DNA of 64,000 nucleotides from Bdellovibrio reynosensis. Its GTDB lineage: Bacteria > Bdellovibrionota > Bdellovibrionia > Bdellovibrionales > Bdellovibrionaceae. The notes under the pieces were generated by a model. That model worked only from the letters and a program-made list of their open reading frames with translations. It was not told where the DNA came from and searched no databases. Below are positions 24,015 to 32,463 of the stretch, piece by piece; positions within the stretch are counted from its first letter, which is position 1; each line of letters opens with the position of its first letter. The stretch covers positions 1,922,001-1,986,000 of the forward strand of contig NZ_CP093442.1 of the NCBI RefSeq assembly GCF_022814725.1, in the 5' to 3' direction. A program made the translations under genes and the position numbers.

Positions 24015-26054
24015 TTAGGCAGACTCCGGACTTTTATGAGGGAGCACGATAGTGAAACAGGTTCCATGAGGTTCCACATTGCGAAATTGGATGGTGCCCC
24101 CAAATTTTTCAATTATGGACTTTGACATACTTAACCCAAGACCGGTGCCGTGTCCCTCTTTTTTTGTGGTAAAAAAAGGTTCAAAGATGCGTCGTTGAAT
24201 ATCTGCTGGTATGCCTGGACCGGTATCCTCAATGTCTACTAAAACCTTACCGCCATCCAAGCGAGTTGTGACTCGCAGACGACCTGGGTCTTTCATGGCC
24301 TGACAGGCATTGTTAATCAGATTAAACACCACCTGTTGAAGCAAGTGAGAGTCCACGGACACAGTAATATTCAGCGTCTGCAAATCCACTTCAAGGCGAT
24401 GGGTGCGCAGTGCCGATTTCAACATCGGTAAAGTACGCTCAATCACCTCATCCACACTGATAAACTCAGAAGGTTGGTCTTCGCCCTTAGAAAAATCCAA
24501 CAAATTCTTAATAATTCTTTGTGATCTTGCAGTTGCCTTTTCAATCTCGATCAAATCAGAATGAAGGTTTCCGTCTTGAGGGGCTTCTTGTAACAGAACC
24601 TGAGCTAATGCTCTAAGCCCGGTTAATGGATTATTAAGCTCATGGGCAATATTCCCCGCAAGCATACCGATGGCGCCCATCTTTTCACTTTGCAACATGC
24701 GCAAGTAAAGTTCACGGCTTTGGGTGATATCCACATATTGATTCACCACATTTGTAGGACGAACACCTTCATCCAAAAGTAACGGATACGACTGCACCTG
24801 GTACACGCGCCCGTCGACTTGAATTTGTCCTGCGGCAGGTTTTCCTTCTTTCAATGCTTGGGGCACGGGGCAACCTTCGCATTGAGCTTTTTTATGGGCA
24901 AAACTTTGATAGCACTTTTCGTGAATGAACTTATCGTTAAACTTACGGTTGGCTCTAACCACATTGTATTCAAGGTCAACGATCGCAATGGGGTCGCGCA
25001 TATTATCGAAGGTTTTTTCCCAGCGATAAGAAAAGCTTGAAAGCTGATTTTCCAATAGTACACGGTCCAAAGCCATGCTTAACGGGCGCATGCGATCTGA
25101 AATGAAATCAACGAACGGGCCCATTTCTTTATCAGTCAGTGAGTTTTCAATACACAAGATGGCTTCAGCTTGGCCACCCACGAAGTGACTGGTTAAGCGA
25201 AGTTCTAGTGGTAAAACGTAAGCTTTAATAAACGGTCTTCCGAAATGATTTGCAAAATGTCTGATCAACTCAGAATTGGGAATTTGTGCTGCTTTAGGAA
25301 ATTCGAAATGAGTCAGGGATTCACTTTGGGTAAAGTGGCCTAGCTGAAAACTAATGAAAAAAGTTTTATCCCCGGCAAGACGATAAACTAAGACCGGATC
25401 CCCCATTTTGTGGAATTTGCGAAGTTCTTTTCTTAATATTCCCAGGATGTCTTCAAACGATGTTTGGGTTGCTAGATCTTTGATGAAACGAAGAAGCTGG
25501 CGTTCACGGTTCAGCTTTTCACTTTCTTCATTATGGGACAATTCAATATATTTCGTGCGCTCTTCAACCAAACCTTCTAGGGAATGGGTTAACGCCTCCA
25601 ATTCCTTATTCTGGTGGGAAGACTCTTTTAACAGCAAAGAACGTGACAAAAACATCGAGTGGCGCTGCAAGGCGCTTTCCAATTGCTCCCAGATTTCTTT
25701 TTCAGATAAGGGCCAGCGCATGAAGCGATAGATTTGAGCGCGATTGATGCCCTCGCGCACTTCTTGTTCTAACAGATTTTCGGCAATGAGCAGTCTCGGC
25801 GCCATAGGCTGATACATTCTCGCTTCGACGAGGAACTCTAAGGCATCTTCCGTGTTCTGGACTAAGATCGAGGAAAACTTTTGGATTTTTAAAAGAGGCA
25901 AGGCCTCTTCAACCGAGGCCCTGAAAATAATCTGCACTTCTTTTTTCTGAAACGGAAAAAAATGCGGAAGTCTAATTGGCGATACGTTTCCCACCCATAG
26001 AATTGGATCTAGTTTGGTTGGTATCGATAGAATTAGGTCCGGTGTATTCCCCAT
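24015..26054 (-). CDS. Histidine kinase with pseudo-receiver, GAF-like and Cys-cluster PAS
   Basis: 679 aa, no TM. About residues 15-135: a receiver-like fold in which the expected phosphoacceptor strand reads FSSILVQNTED and lacks the usual Asp. Then a coiled coil and a GAF-like part (about 190-350). A PAS domain (about 360-460) has CYQSFAHKKAQCEGCPVP, with three or four closely spaced cysteines of the kind that can bind a metal or Fe-S cluster. Last come HisKA (GNIAHELNNPLTGL, the phospho-His) and HATPase (NLINNACQAM, DTGPGIP, GTGLGLSM). The start overlaps the upstream gene by 83 bp and has GGAG 10 nt upstream. Likely partner: the receiver gene that follows. Confidence 0.85.
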   Translation of the reverse strand: MGNTPDLILSIPTKLDPILWVGNVSPIRLPHFFPFQKKEVQIIFRASVEEALPLLKIQKFSSILVQNTEDALEFLVEARMYQPMAPRLLIAENLLEQEVREGINRAQIYRFMRWPLSEKEIWEQLESALQRHSMFLSRSLLLKESSHQNKELEALTHSLEGLVEERTKYIELSHNEESEKLNRERQLLRFIKDLATQTSFEDILGILRKELRKFHKMGDPVLVYRLAGDKTFFISFQLGHFTQSESLTHFEFPKAAQIPNSELIRHFANHFGRPFIKAYVLPLELRLTSHFVGGQAEAILCIENSLTDKEMGPFVDFISDRMRPLSMALDRVLLENQLSSFSYRWEKTFDNMRDPIAIVDLEYNVVRANRKFNDKFIHEKCYQSFAHKKAQCEGCPVPQALKEGKPAAGQIQVDGRVYQVQSYPLLLDEGVRPTNVVNQYVDITQSRELYLRMLQSEKMGAIGMLAGNIAHELNNPLTGLRALAQVLLQEAPQDGNLHSDLIEIEKATARSQRIIKNLLDFSKGEDQPSEFISVDEVIERTLPMLKSALRTHRLEVDLQTLNITVSVDSHLLQQVVFNLINNACQAMKDPGRLRVTTRLDGGKVLVDIEDTGPGIPADIQRRIFEPFFTTKKEGHGTGLGLSMSKSIIEKFGGTIQFRNVEPHGTCFTIVLPHKSPESA

Positions 26055-26658
26055 TAAGTGACTTCTCCAACATCCGCAAATGATCTAACCACATCTGCAG
26101 AACATTGTTCAAATCATACTCTAGGACGTCGGCTAAAAGAACAAAATCCTTATTTTCTAAAGCTTGAAGTGCCTCAGTCACAGTTCTTTTGCTTTCTTCT
26201 TCGGCTTTAAACCAATCAACTGGACTAGTGACCAAGAATTGGTCCCCCATTGTGCTCTTAATCATCACTGTACTGTCAATCAGATACTCACAATTGGATA
26301 CCAGTTCGTGAATTGATTTTAAAAGACCCGTGAACCCTTGGGTGCGCATTCTCTGCGCCAGGTTTTCGGTGTTTTGAATCAATTCTGGCAATGCTTCGAT
26401 CCATCCTTTAAGGACAATCGAAGTAAGGTCACGGCTGTTTTCCGTAAGATATTCCAACGTTTCAATTTGCTCTAAGGTTACTGTCGCAAATTTCGCTTCT
26501 TCGGCTTCAGCGATCTCAAGACCGTTGACGATATAACGGCATACGACTTGGTTTGTAGATCTTAAGTCAGACTCGATGTCGCTAAAGACCTTTCCAAGCT
26601 CGATATTGCCTTGATAGAAATTTCTTAAATCATCACCTGATACTTTAAAGCGTTCCAT
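25972..26658 (-). CDS. Helical protein of unknown function in the fliD/GT9 array
   Basis: 228 aa, almost wholly alpha-helical by composition, acidic, with no TM or signal peptide. It overlaps the upstream GT9 gene by 14 bp and the downstream kinase gene by 83 bp, so it is part of one translational chain. Segments such as VCRYIVNGLEIAEAEEAKFA have no family I can name. From its position it could be a helper for the glycosyltransferases or for flagellar assembly. This is inference only. Confidence 0.65.
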   Translation of the reverse strand: MERFKVSGDDLRNFYQGNIELGKVFSDIESDLRSTNQVVCRYIVNGLEIAEAEEAKFATVTLEQIETLEYLTENSRDLTSIVLKGWIEALPELIQNTENLAQRMRTQGFTGLLKSIHELVSNCEYLIDSTVMIKSTMGDQFLVTSPVDWFKAEEESKRTVTEALQALENKDFVLLADVLEYDLNNVLQMWLDHLRMLEKSLNGEYTGPNSIDTNQTRSNSMGGKRIAN

Positions 26659-28099
26659 TGTCTACCTCTTCATCAATGGCCTCTTGAGGAATGTAGACAT
26701 GAATATGGCGAGCCATCTTCTCATGAACACTCAAAGCTGCGGTACAAATCTCCTCTAGGGTGCCAGGACCGATACGGATTTTTTCCGCTTGGTACCAGCT
26801 AATTAGAGGACCCAGCTCAGGGACCGATTGGCTAATAGTTTGTATAACTTCTTCTGCGCGATCTAATAAGGGACCTACGAACTCTAAACCTTTGGTTGGA
26901 ATTAACCGGATCTGTTCCATGGCGAAGCTATTGATATCATTCAATTGCATAGCGCCTTTGATGATTTCTATACGTTCTGCCACTGGGTAACTTCCACCAA
27001 GATATAAAGCTTCGGTTAACTGCCAGCGGAATTTTTCTGCCGGCGTTTCTGGTTTGTCGTAACTGACCATGCCACTTGTGCGAGTGATAAGTTCAGGGGC
27101 AACGTTACCTTCTAATAGCAAGGCAAGGACTTCACCCAAGCGTTCTGGCACCAGGGTTCCTTCGTTATCACTACGATAGATAAATCCCAAAGTCGCTTTG
27201 GGACCTGTTTCCCAAAAGTTCACTTCACCGATACTGACGTTCAAAGTCGGCGTATCTGTTAAGGAAGCCATGTGAATCGGGGCGCTGTCGCAGCCAATAA
27301 GCAAATCTGCTTTTTGAATGATGGAAAATAAATCGGAGATCTTAGTTTTACCCGCAAGATTCAAGAAAGTCAGATTTGGAACGGACCTTTGAATTTCGTC
27401 AGCTAAATTCCATTCGGAAGCGGCACCTATTAAAACGATCGGCAATGACGAATATCTCTTAGCGAAATAATTTAAAGTCTGCGCCCAGGTTGCCGGAGAT
27501 AGTGATTTTTGTTTTTCACTCGCGCCTACATGCAAAACTAGGTATTGCTCTGGCAAATTTAAAGATGTCGCCATGGCTTCTGGTGGTGCCCAGTCAGATT
27601 CAACAAACTGCACGTCAATCATGGATGCAAGTACGTCTGCAACATGCACGCGGTTTGCTTTACCAATTCCTACCTGCGCATAAAAATAAGCACTGATTTC
27701 ATCAGGCAAACACAATGTTCCATCTTTATAGCGGGAATAACCGCTCACTTTAGTAAATAAAGAACTTAATGAATGAGTTAAGTAACTTGAAGCCGGAGAG
27801 AACGTGAAATTGATGATCCAATCAAAGTTTTGCGCTTTAACTTCATCAATAAAGTTCCCAAGAAGTTGAAGGGATTCAGTGACGTTAGCTTCTTCTTGAA
27901 CAAGGGGAGCTAAGATATTGCTAGTAGGTAAAGTCCAATGGCGATCAATCGCCGACAGACCTTCCACGGCGCCTTCAAAACGAGGACGGGAAAGAAAATG
28001 AATCTCTGCCGCGGGATAGCTACGGCGTAACGCCCGCAAAGCAGGCCAAGTCATATAAATATCCCCAAGCCTAGCGAGCTGGATGACTAGAATTTTCAT
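26645..28099 (-). CDS. Glycosyltransferase family 9 (heptosyltransferase-like) protein, B
   Basis: 484 aa. The N-terminal MKILVIQLARLGDIYMTWPA and GALRRSYPAAEIHFL-type start, then LHVGASEKQKSLSP (donor site) and LLIGCDSAPIHMASL-like segment, are the GT9 signature. That family includes ADP-heptose:LPS heptosyltransferases. The C-terminal ~130 residues are an extra helical domain. GT9 members in flagellar loci often glycosylate flagellin or surface polysaccharide. The location, in the fliD-fliS array, favours a flagellar role over LPS core synthesis but does not prove it. Confidence 0.85.
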   Translation of the reverse strand: MKILVIQLARLGDIYMTWPALRALRRSYPAAEIHFLSRPRFEGAVEGLSAIDRHWTLPTSNILAPLVQEEANVTESLQLLGNFIDEVKAQNFDWIINFTFSPASSYLTHSLSSLFTKVSGYSRYKDGTLCLPDEISAYFYAQVGIGKANRVHVADVLASMIDVQFVESDWAPPEAMATSLNLPEQYLVLHVGASEKQKSLSPATWAQTLNYFAKRYSSLPIVLIGAASEWNLADEIQRSVPNLTFLNLAGKTKISDLFSIIQKADLLIGCDSAPIHMASLTDTPTLNVSIGEVNFWETGPKATLGFIYRSDNEGTLVPERLGEVLALLLEGNVAPELITRTSGMVSYDKPETPAEKFRWQLTEALYLGGSYPVAERIEIIKGAMQLNDINSFAMEQIRLIPTKGLEFVGPLLDRAEEVIQTISQSVPELGPLISWYQAEKIRIGPGTLEEICTAALSVHEKMARHIHVYIPQEAIDEEVDNGTL

Positions 28100-28155
28100 T
28101 CTTAACCTGTTCCTTTACGAGTTCCTTTAACAGTTGAATTCGTTCGGCTTCCTGG

Positions 28156-29733
28156 TTATAGGCTTGCGTCTTTCGGATTTCTTCGTAGGCTTTCTCGAGC
28201 CTCTTCAAAGCCATGCTGAGGTAATTGTCCAATTCCTTTTGCATAAAAATTTCCTTCCGTAGAAAGTGAACACAACTGTTGAGTCAATGATTCACGTATA
28301 TTTAAAAGCTCTGCAGTTTCTAGTAAGGCACCGTTAACACGGTCATAAATTTGAACGGGATGGGTGAAGCGAGTCAGCAAGGCTTCAATGAAACCTTGGA
28401 AGTAACCTGCTCCGTCTTTTTTAGATTTTAAAATATCCTGTGCGATCATGATCAGTTCAGACACGTCGCTAGATTGAAAATTCTTTTTAGTTGCCAACAC
28501 TTCCCTAGCTGGCAAAACTTGTTTAGCCTTTTTATACCAAGTATTTAGCAATTCAGTATCAGCGTTCCAGCTTGGCAAAGATTCCTGGAAAGTCACCATG
28601 GCTGGGTTCAGATATAACGAAGCTATAGCTGCGGAATAGTCAGGCTTTTGTTCTGGGGATTTTCTATTTAAGTGTAATTCCCACACAGAACGATCTAGAT
28701 ACTTTCTAAGATTTTTCTGCTGCATTTTTTCGCCACTCAACTGATCCCACGCCGCAGCAAACACATCTTCCACAGAGATATCCTCTGCACAGAACTGACG
28801 TGGCTGATGACAAGCTTGTGAATGGTTGCAAGGCGCACAAGGAACTTTAGTTTCGATAACTACTGAGTTCTCAGAATAAGCTGCGGTTTTTGAAGAATCA
28901 CTGGAACCTAATGCCAATTCTACAATCGGAGTTCCGTACTGCGCAGCCAAGTGTTTAATACTGGTGTCGCCAGTCACTAAAAGTGCGGCTTCCTTTAAAT
29001 GACTTTTTACTTCGGAAAGATCACAGATCAAAAGTTCACTTTCTGCGAAGACTTTAGATAACGTGTCTCTTTCAAACGAAGCGCCCAAGATCTTTACTTG
29101 GTAGTCGTTTAAGGCAAGCTCGATAGTCCTTTTTAACTGACGGAAATTTTCCAATCCCCAGTTCTTTTTTTGGTCACTGGTAAGACATTGAAAAAGAACT
29201 GTTTTCTTTTTTCTGTCTTTAGCAGGAACCGGTGACTTATCTAATGGTAAGTCAAAAGCATTTCCTAAAAGCTCCACATAATGGAACAAGGATTTCTGAG
29301 TTCCAGAAAAGCGTTCGTTAAAATAACGAAGCCAAGGATTATTTAATCCTTGGAAGCGTCCTTCATCTTGGTAAAGACCACGACGATCTGGGATTTGCAG
29401 AGTTCCCAATAGAAAGGCTGAAAGTTTGTTGTGGGTGAAATTAAGTGCGAGGTCGTAGTTTTCGCTGTTTAATTCCTTCACAAGATTTTCAACCTGGGTA
29501 TAGGACCATAAGATATTGTAATTAGCTTCACCCAACCCTTTTTGGATGTGCTCGCGATCAAAATAAATAAATTTATTTACGACCCCGTCTAAAACCTTTT
29601 CTACATTTGCAAACTGATGGTTTAAAAGAAGATGGATCTGCGCTTCTGGATATTTGGCGCGCAAAGCCCTTAACAAAGGGCCTTGCTGAATGATGTCACC
29701 TAATCTAAGAAGCGAAAGAACCAAAATCTTCAT
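28156..29733 (-). CDS. Glycosyltransferase family 9 (heptosyltransferase-like) protein, A
   Basis: 525 aa, paralogous to the following gene: MKILVLSLLRLGDIIQQGPL at the N-terminus, LLVTGDTSIKHLAAQYGTP near residue 250, and a cysteine cluster VPCAPCNHSQACHQPRQFC (about 295-313) of the type seen in many GT9 proteins. A helical C-terminal domain follows. The stop of the MAF-like gene and this start overlap by one base. A donor sugar cannot be named. Confidence 0.85.
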   Translation of the reverse strand: MKILVLSLLRLGDIIQQGPLLRALRAKYPEAQIHLLLNHQFANVEKVLDGVVNKFIYFDREHIQKGLGEANYNILWSYTQVENLVKELNSENYDLALNFTHNKLSAFLLGTLQIPDRRGLYQDEGRFQGLNNPWLRYFNERFSGTQKSLFHYVELLGNAFDLPLDKSPVPAKDRKKKTVLFQCLTSDQKKNWGLENFRQLKRTIELALNDYQVKILGASFERDTLSKVFAESELLICDLSEVKSHLKEAALLVTGDTSIKHLAAQYGTPIVELALGSSDSSKTAAYSENSVVIETKVPCAPCNHSQACHQPRQFCAEDISVEDVFAAAWDQLSGEKMQQKNLRKYLDRSVWELHLNRKSPEQKPDYSAAIASLYLNPAMVTFQESLPSWNADTELLNTWYKKAKQVLPAREVLATKKNFQSSDVSELIMIAQDILKSKKDGAGYFQGFIEALLTRFTHPVQIYDRVNGALLETAELLNIRESLTQQLCSLSTEGNFYAKGIGQLPQHGFEEARESLRRNPKDASL

Positions 29734-30344
29734 TATTTCACCAATTCACCTAAAACACGGAAGATCTTCTTTTTGTTGTCATCCATGTTTGAAGACTCCA
29801 CCACTGGCAAAACATCTTTAATTGATAAAAGATGATCTGGTTGCAGGTAAAGAGCCTTCATATTGATACCAAATTCTTGGAAGTGATATTTCACAGCTTC
29901 CAAAGTGCGACCCGTCAGGTGCGCAAACATTTGCGAGAAAAATTCTGTGCGTGGGCCCCAGCATTCTCTGAAAGAAAGAACATAAGCGCGGTGATCAACC
30001 ACTTCCTGATAGAAATCCGTTTTAAAGATGTCTTCAGTGTTTTGAGCAACCACGATATTTACGCGGTCTTTTAGATCTGGGAACTGTGATCTAAAAACAG
30101 TGATCAGGGATTCTCTTGATTCCACCACTGTGATTTGAACTTCAGCATCGATGTCAGCAAGAGCTGCCACGTGAAAACCAGAACCCAACCCAACGATAAC
30201 AACGTGATTAGCGGGCATTGGTCCTAAAGAATAAGCCCATTTAAGACCTTCTGCGCGCGGATCACGAAGGCAAGCTAAAGGTTGTCCATCGTCGTAAGCG
30301 ATAAAAGAGGATTCATGATTTTCTGAAAAAGTAATTGATGACAT
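29733..30344 (-). CDS. MAF-like Rossmann protein
   Basis: 203 aa from the ATG 3 nt after the TPR stop. The N-terminal QPLACLRDPRAEGLKWAYSL and HVVIVGLGSGFHVAAL resemble the DP-EA and nucleotide-binding GlGsG segments of motility accessory factor (Maf/DUF115) proteins, which add nonulosonic acids to flagellin. SAM-dependent methyltransferases share the same loop. Only the N-terminal half of a typical Maf is present (full Mafs exceed 500 aa), so it may be a stand-alone or accessory version. Confidence 0.55.
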   Translation of the reverse strand: MSSITFSENHESSFIAYDDGQPLACLRDPRAEGLKWAYSLGPMPANHVVIVGLGSGFHVAALADIDAEVQITVVESRESLITVFRSQFPDLKDRVNIVVAQNTEDIFKTDFYQEVVDHRAYVLSFRECWGPRTEFFSQMFAHLTGRTLEAVKYHFQEFGINMKALYLQPDHLLSIKDVLPVVESSNMDDNKKKIFRVLGELVK

Positions 30345-30346
30345 AA

Positions 30347-31396
30347 TTATGCAACCTTCTGAGATGAAAGCAGTTGTTTCTTTAAATTGCGTACTTCTTG
30401 GTGATCTGGATTCCACAAAAGGACTCTTTCCATTTCTAAAAGAGCTTTGTCGATTTGCCCTACTGTGCAGAAAAGATTGATAAGCACCAAAGACATGTCT
30501 TCATCTTCCTCTACGGTCGCTAGGTAAGCCTGCAGGCCTTCGATGGCTCTGTGAACTTTGGAATCTCTTAAGCCCCAGTTCGCAGCCAAGTGAACAGCCG
30601 TGCGGTTTTGCGGATTGATATCCATCGCCGCTTCAATATTGGCCCAAGCAAGATCACTGTCGCCCAATTGGTTATGAACCATGGCAAGCCCCACCCATGC
30701 TTTGTCATTTTGTGGATTGATCTCTACAGCTTTGCGGAAACAATAAAGAGCTTTATCAGAATCATTTCTTTGCACTTCAAGAGTACCGAAGTTCACCAGC
30801 AAAACATCTGATTGAGGATTTAAAGTGTACGCTTTATTGTAATATTCTTCTGCGCCGTCGAAATCACCCTGGCGCACAAAAATATTTCCCATGTTTTTAT
30901 ATAAATCAAAAAGATGACTGTTTTCTTCAGTTAATACAGCCAAGGCTTCATAGTATTTATTCAAAGCTTCTTGATCTTGGCCTAATTTATAATATGTTGT
31001 TGCCAATTTATAAAGACTGTCAAAGCCATAATCGACACCCGTTAAAGCTTTACGGGCGATCAATGCCTCGCTGAAGCGGCCTGAATTTTCCAAGCACATA
31101 CCAAGCATGTCCAAGGTAATTGGATTTTTAGAATCAAAATTGCTAGCTTGGCGTAATAGATTCATCGCCAAAGAAAATTCTTTGTGTTTCATCAGCGTTT
31201 GCGCGTGACGAATGTAAGAAGAAACTCTTGGATCTAGTTGTGTGATTTCTCTTTGAGTCTGTAAATCTGCTTCGAAATCGGCGATGGCTTCTTGTGGATC
31301 TAAATAGATTTTTCCAGCGCCTTCGTTTAACGGATCAGCGGGTGCCTGTTGACTTGAAACTTCACTGGACTTTTGAACGAACTGATTTTCCAACAT
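30347..31396 (-). CDS. TPR-repeat protein
   Basis: 349 aa from the ATG with GAGGAG about 10 nt upstream. An in-frame TTG 21 nt earlier is possible. After a disordered N-terminus (about residues 1-50), at least six TPR units run to the end. Examples are LYKNMGNIFVRQGDFDGAEE and AWVGLAMVHNQLGDSDLAWA. TPRs of this kind occur fused to or beside O-GlcNAc-type glycosyltransferases and as scaffolds in flagellar glycosylation. Here it precedes the MAF-like and GT9 genes in one transcript. Confidence 0.85.
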   Translation of the reverse strand: MLENQFVQKSSEVSSQQAPADPLNEGAGKIYLDPQEAIADFEADLQTQREITQLDPRVSSYIRHAQTLMKHKEFSLAMNLLRQASNFDSKNPITLDMLGMCLENSGRFSEALIARKALTGVDYGFDSLYKLATTYYKLGQDQEALNKYYEALAVLTEENSHLFDLYKNMGNIFVRQGDFDGAEEYYNKAYTLNPQSDVLLVNFGTLEVQRNDSDKALYCFRKAVEINPQNDKAWVGLAMVHNQLGDSDLAWANIEAAMDINPQNRTAVHLAANWGLRDSKVHRAIEGLQAYLATVEEDEDMSLVLINLFCTVGQIDKALLEMERVLLWNPDHQEVRNLKKQLLSSQKVA

Positions 31397-31531
31397 CTGA
31401 ACTTGTCTCCTCACCAAAATCGAGGAGCAACACAGATGCCATCTTTAAGAACTGATTTAATTTGATCTGGGAAGCCTTCCGCCTAAAGTTTTGACTCTTT
31501 CGCTGAAAGCTCCGTCAGGTTTTTGTCATCG

Positions 31532-31559
31532 CTACTCCGGCGAAGCCGGAGTGAATGAG
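31532..31559. repeat. Dispersed hairpin repeat, copy 2
   Basis: A perfect 8-bp stem ACTCCGGC / GCCGGAGT with a GAA loop, in the 173-bp gap between the FliT-like and TPR genes. It matches the element at 14374-14398. It has no U tract, so it should not stop the operon fully. Confidence 0.65.
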
Positions 31560-31569
31560 AATAAATTGC

Positions 31570-31995
31570 CTAGACCTCTTCGTCTAAACGATTTGTGAAT
31601 GTCTTAGTCTTGTATCCACTCACACCTTTTTTGGTGCGGCGAACTTCTTGAAGTTCCTTGATGATCGAATTTTTCGCCATTTCGATGCATGCAAGTACTT
31701 GAATATCTTGTTCGATGATACGGGCTACATACTCATCTTTGATTGCCAATGCTTCTTTAACTTCGTTGCGTTGGGATTCTGTGATGCCGCCCATTTGTTG
31801 GACACCGTCATGGGCCTTATCAATTTGCGCATCAACGTATTTGATTACGTCTAGAATTCTTTCGCGGGTTTGATAAAAATATTCGATATTGTCGAATTGA
31901 CCTTGCGCAAAGTTTGCCAATTCTACTTCATTCAAGGCGTAGAATTTTTCAAGGTAATGATTCTTTTCGTTCAGCAACGTGATAATCCTATTCAC
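31570..31995 (-). CDS. FliT/FlgN-like flagellar chaperone candidate
   Basis: 141 aa, all-helical, starting 18 bp after fliS. Segments LLNEKNHYLEKFYALNEVEL and KYVDAQIDKAHDG look like the long helical hairpin of FlgN/FliT-type export chaperones. fliD-fliS-fliT is a common gene order, and FliT binds the FliD cap protein. Sequence similarity alone is weak, so the call leans on position. The final stop lies in a CTAGACC motif. Confidence 0.55.
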   Translation of the reverse strand: MNRIITLLNEKNHYLEKFYALNEVELANFAQGQFDNIEYFYQTRERILDVIKYVDAQIDKAHDGVQQMGGITESQRNEVKEALAIKDEYVARIIEQDIQVLACIEMAKNSIIKELQEVRRTKKGVSGYKTKTFTNRLDEEV

Positions 31996-32013
31996 AGTTC
32001 CCCTCCGTGGTAA

Positions 32014-32406
32014 TTAGCCCGCTTTTTCAGTTTCTTTTTTAATTTTTTCAACAGCTTGAACCCAACCATCATAAAGCGTGTTCAATAGCTTTAAATTGGC
32101 CTTTAATGGTTCTGCATCGCCGGTGATGTTTGCTTTCGTATATTGTTCCATCATGAACATATACAACTGTTCAAGTTGAACAGCGACATCTCCGCCGACT
32201 TTGTGGTCAAGGGTGTTATTAAGTTCCATGATAATGTCAAAGGCACGGCCGATGTTCATACCGCGATCTGCAATCTTCTTTTCTTCGGCTGCTTTAATCG
32301 CAAGCTTCGTGAATTTGATTGCGCCTTCATAAAGCATCAAAAGGATTTTTTCCTTGGATGCACTTTGCACTGCCGTCGTCTTATATTTTTGATATGCGTT
32401 TGACAT
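32014..32406 (-). CDS. fliS: Flagellar export chaperone FliS
   Basis: 130 aa, a four-helix protein: NAYQKYKTTAVQSASKEKIL and LLMLYEGAIKFTKLA at the N-terminus and DHKVGGDVAVQLEQLYMFM in the middle are plain FliS features. It binds the C-terminal tail of flagellin in the cytosol and keeps it unpolymerised until export. It lies 57 bp after fliD in the same transcript. Confidence 0.93.
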   Translation of the reverse strand: MSNAYQKYKTTAVQSASKEKILLMLYEGAIKFTKLAIKAAEEKKIADRGMNIGRAFDIIMELNNTLDHKVGGDVAVQLEQLYMFMMEQYTKANITGDAEPLKANLKLLNTLYDGWVQAVEKIKKETEKAG

Positions 32407-32463
32407 ATACCCCTCTCACCTACACTCGTCCCAAATTACTTAAACTTATAAAATCCAAATAAA

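Noticed and set aside
31484-31491. Exact TAAAGTTT (FliA -35) on the plus strand
   Set aside because: No matching CCGATAA at the correct distance (best is GCTGAAAG), and the downstream genes lie on the other strand.
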